The translations under genes were made by a program, and so were the position numbers. A stretch of DNA of 64,000 bases from Enoplolaimus lenunculus (taxonomy: Eukaryota; Nematoda; Enoplea; Enoplida; Thoracostomopsidae): the NCBI GenBank assembly GCA_030248215.1, contig JASANG010001213.1, forward strand, positions 62,001-126,000. Direction: 5' to 3'. Under the pieces are notes generated by a model. The model made no database searches. It had not been told where the DNA came from and worked only from the letters and a program-made list of their open reading frames with translations. Shown here piece after piece: positions 46,561 through 58,600 of this stretch; position 1 is the first letter of the stretch, and each line of letters begins with the position of its first letter.

Positions 46561-48193
46561 AAAGTTACAAGGTCTGTCATCAACTGGAGATTGCTAGGTG
46601 CGGGTGCAGAATAAAATTCTGCATCATTCATCTATTAAATTGTTTTCGATGAGTTTCTTATCAATAATTGATTAAAGTTCAGCTTTACAGAGCCAAAAAA
46701 TGATTGCCAACACCCTAATTCCATATTATACTTGTTAATACAAATTATCAATATAGACGCAAATTTCGTAGTTCCGATTGCGACTCCGATTCTGGTATAA
46801 ATCTGCTATTCCGATTCCGGTATAATCCAGTTCCGCTTTTCACCCTGGCTTGGCGCTACGCACATTTGAGAATACGAGTCAAGAAGATAGTTAATAGTAA
46901 TAGAATTATCACCGAGCATATATGTATGTGCTAGAACTATGGCATTAATTAGGCAACAATATACAATTGCGGTCTCATCGGTATTGCGGAGTTCGTTCTT
47001 TCTTGACGATGAGTTTTTTGGCAGACATTATTATATAAATGGCTTTTTTTCAAGTCTGGTCATTTTAGATCTAGTTTGTTTTAGGCTGTGCACAGAAAGT
47101 TTTAACGGGGATTTTTATAATTATGTTATTAGTTTTACGCACAATAAACGAAACGAATTTAAATGAATTACGTAATGTGCATAGAGCCGGTTTCAACATT
47201 CTTGTAGGACCTTAAGACACGTTGATGTCCCGTACGCGCGTTCGCAACATCTGGTCATCTATGTATATTATATATTACTGTTTCACAGATTGTTGCCTTG
47301 CTTGACGAACTGATAAGCGCCTTTTTGAAACACGAGTGAAACAATAATAATAAAAATGTGAACATCTACGAAGAAGCTTTTCATGCTTCGATGAAGTTGA
47401 CTATTCTGGCAAAGATCTGTCACCAACGCCTACTGAATCCCTAGGCTGATAATGGTTGACCAAGTGATGATATCGATCCCCGACTTGTGAGCTGTCGGAT
47501 GCAATGGCGCCCATAGAAGCCAGTGATAACGAGTTTAGTGATATGATTCAAATCAAGAGTGGCTCCAAGCAATTCTCAATTAGCATATTAGCAATGCCTA
47601 TTGTTGCCTGGCTCGTTTCGAAGAACATGTTTGCCACCATCAGCAAAATTGTGTCGTTTGTAATTTCGAGTTTATATATATATTTATATATATTATATAT
47701 ACTGGCTTCTCCACAGCTTGAAAATTTCCGCCGTGGGGCGTTTTCTGGAGGGGCCCCCAGGAGTTTCCTGGCGGGCAGCTAATTTTGCTGGGGGGGGGCT
47801 GTTTTCCTGGGGGCCCCCAAGATGATCTGGGGGTCCTGGCGGGCAGGCTTAAAATTTTGCAAACCGACTTTTTGGACCATTTTTTCATAGTAGACCGTGT
47901 TTCCAACTCAACTGAAGATTACTCATCGCTCATCATGACAAAAACTTCTCGCAAACGCTAATAATAATTTAACTAATATTACTGACAATTTAACCAGTAT
48001 ATACTATAATCTTTAATGTCAGTATTTTACGAGTAAAATTTTTCGAAGTGCTTTCTTCCCTGTGACTAGTCTTTGTTACAATGCAAAGATTGCGTTTACC
48101 GCTGCAGGGCGAGGAATATCTTATGGCTGAAATAGTGTATTAGCAAATCCGAGACAGGCTAAAAAGCAGGTGTTTCTCAGGAGTTGTCATTAC
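46561..48193. other. no gene recognised; G-rich palindromic patch
   Basis: Positions 46600-46851 hold debris of the CCGGAA hAT family (TTCCGCTTTTCACCCTG end). Positions 47740-47840 are rich in G and C runs with short palindromes (GGGGCCCCC, CTGGCGGGCAG twice). A 57-codon protein-like stretch starts at 47504 (MAPIEASDNEFSDMIQIKSG) but has no clear splice context. Confidence 0.4.
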
Positions 48194-48844
48194 CAGGGTA
48201 AAACCGAACGTCTGGCGCCGCAGAAATTCGAGCTCCGGCTCCGGTAGAATGTCTGCCAAAGTTTCCAACAATTTCTGTTTTGATGTTTTGCGTAGTTTCA
48301 CAAATTTCATTAATTTGATATGTTGTGTCTTAACTTTTGGTACAATTGTGATGAAAAAATTGCCGAGATTTTTAATTAAAAAAGAAAGTATAAGATTTAA
48401 AAGTACCTTACAGGTATTTGCTTAAATAACAATTTAAACACCATTTAAAATACCTAATTTCGCTTTACTTTTAGCTCTATTTGCTAAAATTAACGATTAG
48501 TTTATACTTTATTGGAAATAAAATTTTGCTAGTCGTATGTTGTCGAGCATATATCTGAATTAACGAAACGTATGAATTGATAAAATCTTTCCGTTTATAT
48601 GTTGTCGAGCATATACTCAAATAACGAAAACTAATGAATTGCTTAAATGCGCAACAATCGATGTTTTTGTGTTTTACCATAACTGGATGGACGTTGATAA
48701 AAAGCCCCGTTGAACATTTGCACGGCTCAATTGTGTTGGCAGAGAAATAAAACCTATTTGAAGTTTATACTATACTTCAATATCCGTTTTCTTTATTTCG
48801 ATCACTATCCATTTTCGTTATTTTTACTATCCGTTTACACCCTG
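48194..48844. mobile_element. possible hAT-type element copy
   Basis: Starts CAGGGTAAAACCG and ends CCGTTTACACCCTG, a mirrored pair related to the MITE at 33039-33435. Inside are a second mirrored pair and two ATGTTGTCGAGCATATA blocks. No 8-bp target duplication. Confidence 0.4.
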
Positions 48845-49113
48845 CCTAGCACCAAAGATTTTTATATTTTTACGACAGTTGGGCGAGTTTTAATTAACTT
48901 TTAACAGCTGTTGCGTACGTATTTTTACCAGTTACAACCGGGAATTGTTAGTTGAGAAAAGAAAAATTCTTATAATTACAATTATATGTACTATTCAGCC
49001 AATAAATGCAAAGATGTCCTTACGAGAGAAGGTAATCTCCCTGTTTGTGTAACTAGTTTATCATTTAAATTTCAAGATTATAGCCAATTTACTACTATTA
49101 CAACTAATCTAAC

Positions 49114-49300
49114 ATGAGTGCGCCGAGTAAAAACGTGTCAGTAAGCAGTTGCTTAGGTCATCAGCTTTTAACTAAAAAATTTGGTGAAGACCTTGTTCGA
49201 TCGGCTCTACAACGCGCTGGCTCTTGTGTTCAGTTTGTTTCGTCTAATCTCTTGTCGTTGCTGTTTGAGAAATATGTTATGTTATTGGTCAGTTTTTAGC
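49114..49300 (+). CDS. candidate first exon, unknown gene
   Basis: ATG-started frame, 61 codons, with a protein-like core LLTKKFGEDLVRSALQRAG. It faintly resembles the first winged-helix segment of the RNA polymerase III subunit RPC3 (POLR3C), but no following exon was found. The strand opposite 49330-49530 also has a protein-like open frame. It could equally be an upstream exon of the TFIIIC gene or chance. Confidence 0.25.
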
Positions 49301-49655
49301 CGAAGTTGTGTTTTGGATAGCGCTAGAATAATTCTTTTAAGTCAAACAATTTTCTCAGAGATCTCGTCCATTTGTAACCGAAAGATGAGTTGCATAGGCA
49401 GTTTAGTCACACCTAACTCGCTGTCCTGTAGTTTTAAGTGGTTAACTTGCCGTAGTTTAGTTGTAAGCGGTTTATTGAACAAAATTCCGCTATTCCATGT
49501 TTTTTCACTGGGTACGTGTTTTCTAAGTAGTACTTACTAAATTATCAAATCTAACTATGGTATACTGTCGTCTATGATCGTTATACACACTTGCTACTGC
49601 TAAGTGATAATAGGGCACTCAGCTTTGAAATTTGCAATTTTAGGAACTTAACCCA

Positions 49656-52600
49656 ATGAGCACTACCAGACATGACAAATTTCCGTCGACCTCATCGTCA
49701 ATCGCAACACGGCTGGAAACGAAACTAATGTCATTGGAAATTGAGAAAATCGACCCGAAAGCTTCGCATTCGGTGTTGAAATCTAATTTTCGTCGCCAGT
49801 TGATTGAGCAATGCCCGAGCGGTTACTGTAAGTTAGGGTTTCGATTTGTTTTAAAGTACTGCGAATGATTTTGCATTAAACTGTGCTGTCTCCGCAGTAA
49901 AACACCATGTGTCTTGGTAAGATTTGTTTTAAACCGTAAAGTATTTCGGGTTAGCGAATGACGCGGCAAGTTAATACAATAATCAGGGTTTTGTTTTCAA
50001 CACCGATTTATGCTACTAAACTAAATTCGAACGTGTGAACACACTAGACTTGCAAATCACTTTAACTTTGATTGGACAACCGGAACCATTGACGTCGGGT
50101 GGTTGTTGAAATAATTGGCCAAATAATTTAAACTTTTTGAATTTATTCAAAGATCTTGAGTTAATAATTCAAATATATCGAACTTCTTTTATTTATTACT
50201 GGACTTGTTTTACATCTTTGAGCACGAGATACAAATTGTAGGGTTTCATAGCGTTTTCAAGTCAACAAATTTCGAAAAAAAGCCTTCTTCACGCATGAAT
50301 GTTTTTGCAACAAAAACTTGCAGCTGCAAGTTTTGTTAAAAAATTCATTCATAGACTTTGCAGCTGCAACTTCATGATCCTAATTTAACATTAGTTCTGA
50401 TGCTTGCTAGTGTCACCGCAAGTCATTGATTTGTTTCTATTTTTCAGCTGCTTCGTCTGATATCGTTTTGAATTCAGCATTTCTTCCGACACGGATTGTG
50501 GATAATTGTGAACGAGCGGTTGTTATAAAGTTGGTTCCTGTTGGAAGATCAGCTACCAATCAGTGAGTTTGTTGAAGTCTTTAATATGTGCTGACCTCGA
50601 GATAAATACTTTTGGACGCTTATCTGATTTAGTAATACATTTTGAGAACCGGTTTTAACTCTAATGGTTTTTAGTCTTTATATTCTGGTCTCAAGTAATA
50701 TTTTGTGGCTTAGTTATCTTATGGTGTAATGTGTGGCTGGTATGGTACGCTATATTTCATAATAGTTTAGCAAAAATGTTACTAGCCCTTGTTATGCTCG
50801 GGATTTCTCGGATTTTAAGCAGGAAAATAGTGTAGGTCTGTTGACCATAAACAGATTGCACAGTAGAGTAGTAATGAGCATTGAGGGATCTAGATTTTCT
50901 GGTGGGAGACCGAGGTTAAATTTTTTGTATACAAGTCAGTGCCGCATCTAGGGTATCCGAAACCACCATTCTGACCTGCAAGAAGGAACCCCATTGTATT
51001 CAAGTTTCTGAAGAAAGTTTGCTCGAATGGACTTTTCAAAATTAGTTTTGTTCGAGCCATGCCTACGTTTAACCCTCCGAAAACCAAACTGCGGGACCAT
51101 TAGATTAAAATTAGCTTCGATTTATACCATTATGACGTGATGTTGGCCTGGTCCACACGTACACTATATTGGTACCGATTAAACAAAATTTCACGAACGA
51201 GACGCGATACGCATGGTTTGCATTCAAACTTGTGAAAAAGTGCACTTTTGTGCCTTAATTGTGTAGCGAGCGAAGCGCGCTAGTTGTATGCAAAATGCTT
51301 GGGTAATCAAGAGTGAAAACATGTGACAACTCCAATACAAACTTGCTGGCGAAAAAGCCAGATGCGATTTTTGTATTCAACTGTTAAAACTTAATTGGCT
51401 GGGATCTGGTGGTCGATCGATCCCAGGATTGCCTTCTAGATTCGTCCTTGATGATGAGGCTTGAATATTTCATCAATGTTCACCGATGACTATCGGGAAA
51501 ACCCATGCTAGGGAAATTTGGGTCCGTTAAGATCAACAATTGTATGGTAATTTCTGTTACTATAAAGTTAGTATGTGTTTTGCTGAGCGAGAGTGACAGT
51601 TTCCATTTTTCGGCTAATGTAACAGAACAGCACCAATCAAGTCTATAAATGCATGGCACTCACAATGTACCTGCTTTTACCCGTTTCTTTCCATCGACAT
51701 GAAACTGGTAGTTACGTTGTTTCAGCACTCGCTTGCTTGCATTAACCGCTGATGGGCATGTCATGCAGTATACACAAAATAAATACGACAGCTGGTCTTG
51801 TGATGATTCGTTTACTTCAATGATTGTTGATTTTTATCGTCAAAATGGTGCCAATATTGGTTGCATGGACAGCGTTTTGGCACTTAACCAAGTTTCAAGT
51901 CATCCAGTATTCCAACAACTTGTCAAGGTGGATGGGTTGTTGAAGTTTGTTGCGGTTCATGGTAAGTACAACCAAGAGTGGATAATCACTCTTTATAACA
52001 AGAGTGTGCAACTGGGTACATTCTGTGTATTAAAGAATGTACCAGCACGTGTTGCATTTTTGATCGACCCCCTCCACAAGGGGGGTTTAAGCAAGAGATT
52101 AACAGTATGCTTCAGTACACCTACCCCCCCTTAAACAAGGGGGGGTTACAATTTCCTCCTTTACTACGATATAAAACTGCATAAAGACCCCCCTTAACAA
52201 GGGGGGTAGGCCAAAAACGCAACGCGTGCGGGGTACATTCTTTAATACACAGAATGTACCCAGTTGGACACTTTTGTAATAAACAGTGATCATCCACTCT
52301 TGGTACAACCAAGTGTAATAAATGCGATGTAAGTATCACGTTTACTGTGTTTTGTTTTGCCCGCACCCTTATTGAGGTGGGTTTTACGGCTTACTGTTAA
52401 GCAAAGCCGTTATGATTAAAGAACGACCCTGATCGGTTGTCGATGCTGTTTTATATTTGTATCTCAATCTAGGATGTATATAGTTAATACCCTCTCATCA
52501 ATCAGAGAGGAGGTACACCTACTTTAGGACCACATGGTATTACGCTGCTTGAGGATATAATAATGGTGAAGTGTTATCCTGTCTACAAAATTAAGATGTC

Positions 52601-55600
52601 TGCCCTGGTATTTTTGTGCTTATAATGTTACGTGAACAAAAGGGAACAAACTGATTCCCAACGACAGTAAATTCAAATAGTACAGTTGGTGGTTGTTGCA
52701 AATATTGTAACCACTTCGGATTATACTATTGAACTCATGTTATGACTGTTTAGACCTGTCATGCATTCCGTTTGATGCCGCAATGGACTTAGTTATTACA
52801 ATTCAACAAAGTGGACACGTTTTACTTTGGCGATATTCGACTCAAAACTCAGCGTAAGTGCAGTTTAGTGTTTTTGTGTATTGATATTGAATTATTTTTG
52901 GTTCATTAATGCAAAAATAGGATGTAGCAATAGAAGTGTACTAGCGAGAAGAGGATGTTCGCAAGGCGGAGTTCTCTCACCACTTTTGTGGGTGATGGTT
53001 ACGGATTTTTTGATTGAAGAATCGAAAACATTATTTGTCAGGCCTATGCTGATCATGCTTCAATACTTTGTACAGACTTACAACCTAGTACAGTTGCCAG
53101 ACGAAGAAATGAGTCGCTAAAAATAGTAGGCAAGTGGTGGCGGCAGAATGGTTTGAAAATTCAACCATCGAAGAGTAACAATGTACTTGTTATTAAAATA
53201 GATAGAGTAGCTTTAGCATTATCAGAATCAGTCATTAGGAGCCTTGAGGTCAACAGCTCAAATGTCATTAGAAATTATGTTTAGTGTTTTACCTATAAAT
53301 ATAGCGGTCTTTAAAGAAGCTGCCGGATGGTATTTAAGGCTTCGTTCTTGCAAATCTTGGAAAAGCCACCTTATAGGTCATGGAGAAATTTCTAGCATAG
53401 TGCTAAAGAGAATTCCTTTTGTAAGCGTACCAACCTTTTCTCTATATTAAAGAACATATAAATACCTGTTCATGGATGGTAATGATTAGTGGAGAGCATC
53501 GTCCTGTAGCCGATATAGAATGTTTCACTGATGGGTCTAGAATCGAGTAACACAGAGGCACCTGGGCTGGTGTTTTCATTTGTAATGTATTAAGTTTATC
53601 TCCCTCCTTGGGACAATTTTCGTTAATTTACCGAACAGAAATTTTGGCTATTGATGAAGTTGTCTCAGAATTAATTGACGAGGTGTTAGATAGAAAATAA
53701 TTGTCATTAGACCAGATAGTCAAGCTGCCCTTAAGACACTTGATAGAAATTGGAGCACCTCCAGAATAACTAAGAGCTACCTAAGGCACCTACACGAACT
53801 TTTAGCTGCAAATAAAGTCTTTCTTATATGGATTACAGACTATTCAGCAAGTTATGGAATTTATATGGATGATGCATTAGCTAGGATTGGAGCTCAAATG
53901 AAGTTTACTGTACGAGAACCTGTTATAGGCGTACCACAAAGACAAAAGAAAATATGATTCGAAATTGGGGTATTTCACACACTATCCAACGATGGCTATG
54001 GCTGAACACCTGCCGAACTACGAATATATTCTTTAGTAGTAGGAGCCAAAATACACTAGCTTCATTGTGCGAGTTAATAGAACTTTTGTTAGATTACTAA
54101 CGCAAATAGTTACTGGACACTGTCGTCTAAATAAGCATATGTATACAATAGGACTCTCTAATTTGAGTATTGGCTATTGTTGTGGAATGGAGGAAGAATC
54201 TGTTGATCACCTCTTAACCAGATGTTCGGCTTATAGCGCAGTTCCGTATCGAGTCTACAGATCATACAGGCTGAATTAAATTGACAATAATATAAAAACT
54301 GAATAGGTTCGTAACAGAGTCATTAAGATTATAGTTTAGTCTTCCTTGTTTTCAGAGACTCTGTAACGGACCAACTGTGTGCAAACACATCGTGGTCTCT
54401 TTTAATTCATATCTATCTATCTATCTATCTATCGTTGAGTGAGAACGTTTAAGCGAAATAGGACACATTGGCGACTCTAGAGAAGCTGATACGATCGACC
54501 ATAAGTGTAGCTTTTTTGCTGAAATTTTGGCACCATGTTTATTCCAAAATCCTTTCTCTATTTTTTATTTGTTTGACTGTTCGATTTGACTGCTACACAA
54601 ATTCATTTTATTTAGTCAAAAATTCATACAATGTCATAGTTGGAAAGCTATTGCATTTTGTAACTCATGTTAAATTTCAAGGTTTTAAACGTTAGATTTC
54701 AAGTAATAAATTTGTTTCAGGGATGTGCTAAGCATTCAGCATCAAACAGTACTGAAATCATCGGCTAAAGTTACTATAGCAGATGGGGTGACGATATCAG
54801 AAGGAAAGGGTAACTATAGTTTAACTAGCAGAAATATTATTGTACTATGGGTTCTTGCTCGCTTCGCTTCGCGAACTTTTATTAATTTTACATCTCGCGC
54901 ACTGTAGAAAATTTCTAGATCCGGCAGTACGCTTATAATATTCAATACTTGTAAAATTTGCAATTTTTTTAGCTTTATTGCTATTTGGTTTCACGGACGG
55001 TAGCGTAGAATTGCGATGTTGTTTTGTTAACAATGAAATGTTTACAATGTCTGGCGCTGAATGCTGTTTACTTGAGCCGAACAATGTGCCCGTTTCTTCG
55101 TTGATGCTACAGGATACCTGTGGGAGTGCTGTAAGCTAGTTTTGAACATAGCATGCTAGTGAACTTTGAATAAAGGGTAGTCAAGAACCCAATAACGTAT
55201 TTATATCTGTGTTGTTTCTACAGGACGCACAGTAAGGCGGGGTTGTTAATTTTAATACTATTTTTGAGGATTTTTGTTGTTTTAATATTTTCTATGATAG
55301 TGGTGAAAGAACGGTTAAGTGAAATTGAAACCAACTATCCGTCAATCCCTATTCGCACGTGCAAGTTTTTTTATGAGAACTCGCAGCACTTGCACGAAAT
55401 ATTTGCAGCTACAAATGATAATTTAATTCGACGTGCAATGTTGTTCAGACGTGGGCTTTAATTCATGGTATTAGTTCATCAATTACAGCTGCAAGCCCTT
55501 CGAATAAATTCTTGAAAAACTTAAAACTGCAAGTTTCAGCTGCAAGAAACAATTTCCTTAAAGAAGCTATTACTCGAAATTTCTTGTCAAGAAAACGTTT

Positions 55601-58600
55601 TCATACCGATATAATTTCTATTTAGTGCTTAAATTGTAAAAACTAGTGCCGTCATCATCGACGTAGGCGTGAAATATCAAACAAATTTGATATTTGAATA
55701 AATTAAGCTTCTTCATTAAATTCAAAAAGTCTAAATTAAGAGGCGCTCAGCAACACAGTTTCTGATTGGGCAATCGAAATCCAGATACACGAAATTCAAG
55801 TGCCTTGTTACTGCGTTCACACGTGCGGATTAAATTGAAACGGTGTTTAGAAGATAAGTCAGTATAAATTTTTAGTTTTTTTAGAATTTGGTTTTTAGGG
55901 ATTTCGTGTAGTGGTAGCTAGAAGGTGTCATGCGAAATTACTTCAAGTCGGTATATCATCGGAATCCCGAAGTAGTTTAAATTTAGCGCACGATGAAGTA
56001 TCGATTGTGAGTTCTGTGGACCTCAAAGTGGATTCTGCTGTTGCCACAGGAGGTAAGTTTTGTAGATTTGAGCGTCTTATTATCTGTTGGTGGTCATTTT
56101 CTGTGTTGTAGGAACCTTACCATGGTTTTGGGCTTTCTAAGCCAATTAGTTGAATTAAAAGCGGCATTAATCTATGCAGGATCGATCGGGAACTTCCTGG
56201 TCTTGTTAACTAAACACCTGGAAAACCTGACGTAGGGATTGTCAAAACTTGAAAGCTCTAGTTCTTTAAGCGAAAGCTCTTCCGCTCCGCCGCACCGTTC
56301 GCCGCAATAACAAATTTTTTATCATAGGCTATGTTCATCCGCATGCTCCGCAGACGTTTATGTCGGGGTTTTGATGGTGATAATAACGGTTTTATTTTTA
56401 GGAATTTCATGGCGTAATGATTACCTCTTAATATGGAGTAGCGACGTGATTTCATTGTTTAAAGTTGCCAATCTAAAGGGATCAAAGAACGGTGAATCAC
56501 TTACTGTATTTGATGATAGTTGTTAATAATTGGTTCTTAGGACTAGTTTGTTTTTGCAATCTGCCCAAGATGCGTTTCGGAACCGGAATTCCTAAAACGT
56601 CTTAAGCTATTTTTAAAGATTGAGTTTTGTTTCTTAAGCACTTTGAATAAACGTCGCTCGCGATCAGCATGCGAACATCTACCTGCGATAGCATTTCCGG
56701 GTAAGTCAAGAAGCTAAGTTTTCCACACTAAGGTAAAAACGAAAACACAATGATAGCAATTAATTCCAACTGTTGCGAAACGAAAATGATTTCTAACACT
56801 GCAAAACTAAGATGCTATATCCGGTCTAATACTCGGTTCCGGTAAAAGATTCTCTGTCTGGTGCTGTCATATGGTACTGCTTAACTTAGAATTATTCAGC
56901 GGTATCGGATGGGAAATTTGAGAGGCGCTGTCCAGCTCAGACGGCTTCGCGACGTATTCATATACGTATCTTGTAGTACCAAACTCACGGTATATAGAGC
57001 AATTGTAGCGAAAAGTTTGCATGGCTGCTTAGCTCAGTGGTTAGAGCAGCGGACCGATAATCCGTACGTCGAGGGTTTGAGTCCCACCGCATCCGCAGCA
57101 AAATTTTCGTGAAGGGCTCTATATGGTACTGTTTAACTTAGAATTACCTAGCGGTATCGGATGGGAAATGTGAGATACGCTCTCCAGCACAGACGGTTTA
57201 GCGGCGTATTCATATACGTATCTTGTAGTACCAAACGCACGGTATATATTGCCATTGTAGCGAAAAGTTTGCATGGCTGCGTACCTCAGTGGTTAGACCA
57301 GCGGACCGATAATCCGTACGTCGACGGTTTGAGTCCCACCGCATCCGCAGCAAAATTTTCGTGAAGGGCTCTATATGGTACTGCTTAACTTGGAATTATT
57401 TCCAGTCGCACCTTGCATAAGATGTAGCTTGCAAGCACGGGTTTTATCACACTTGAAGAAATGCAATCATGGCGAATTGAGATTTAAATTTTTTAAAAAT
57501 TCGATTTCTGAAATCTTAAGGTTTCTTTTTTGGACAGACAAATTTGGCACAAACCTGAACAGTTTATCTATTACTTATGAGCTGAGTCAAGTAATGTCGG
57601 TCTTATTGCAATATGACCATTATTTGACATGTTATAGTCAAATAACAGATTTGGCTTCTAGCCAGATAGATGGCCGAGTGTCAAAACCGTTATTTCTCCA
57701 TAACTCATTAACTAATGGTCAGATGGCGTATTTGACTGTTATAGTCAAATAACTGATGTGGCTTCTTGCCAGATAGATGGCCGAGTGTAAAAACTGTTAT
57801 TTCACCATAACTCATTAACTAATGGCCAGATGGCGTACAACTATCACCATTCAACTCAGTTCTGTAAACTGCTTCAAATGATAATATATAAATTGTTTAA
57901 CAAGAAAAAATATTTGGGCCGGGTTTGTGGTATCGTATTTGAAACCGCATTACGTTATTATATTTTACCCAATCATATTTTTACACCATTATAATATTTT
58001 TATTCCCGTCATGTTTTTACCTTTTATTACATTTTTACTACCAATAGGCGATCACATTTTTATCCCCATCCTGTTTTTACCCCAGAGCTGCAACCAGCTC
58101 AGTTTCTAAGAATCAGCTCAGACTCATCGTCCTCGGCTCGAGCCCGCGTTACGTTTTAAAACAAAAGTAACACTTGATACGCACATTTTTACACTTTGGT
58201 AGATTCATAACAGTGAACTCGCAATAGAAATGACAAAAAACCACGCAAGCGAAGGAAGCAAAACGTCAAATGCAATGTTCATGATAATAAATACTAAATT
58301 TTGATCTAGTGTCAGGGTCCCCTCAGATACATATTGCCGTTATTTCGGTGTGCTGTATCCAAAAATTGGCTAGGTATAGGATGCTTACTACGTGTAAACG
58401 TGGCAGGGTGGGTTAAAAAGCGTTTTACGTGAATGGAATAAAAGTTATAATAGCTATTAGGTGTAAAAATATAATTACAGTTTTGGGGTTGTACAATGGT
58501 AGCGTGTGGTTTAAAAGTATGATGGAAGTAAAAATATGATAGCCTATTGGGGTTAAAAATATAATAGGGGTAATAGTATTATGGTGTAAATAATATTTAT

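Larger units (their letters stand above)
56870..57400 (+). repeat. 252-bp tandem repeat with tRNA-like core
   Basis: Exact period of 252 bp: 56870-57121 and 57122-57373, with the start of a third unit from 57374. Each unit starts TATGGTACTG and contains a tRNA-like sequence. Units differ at scattered positions. Confidence 0.88.
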
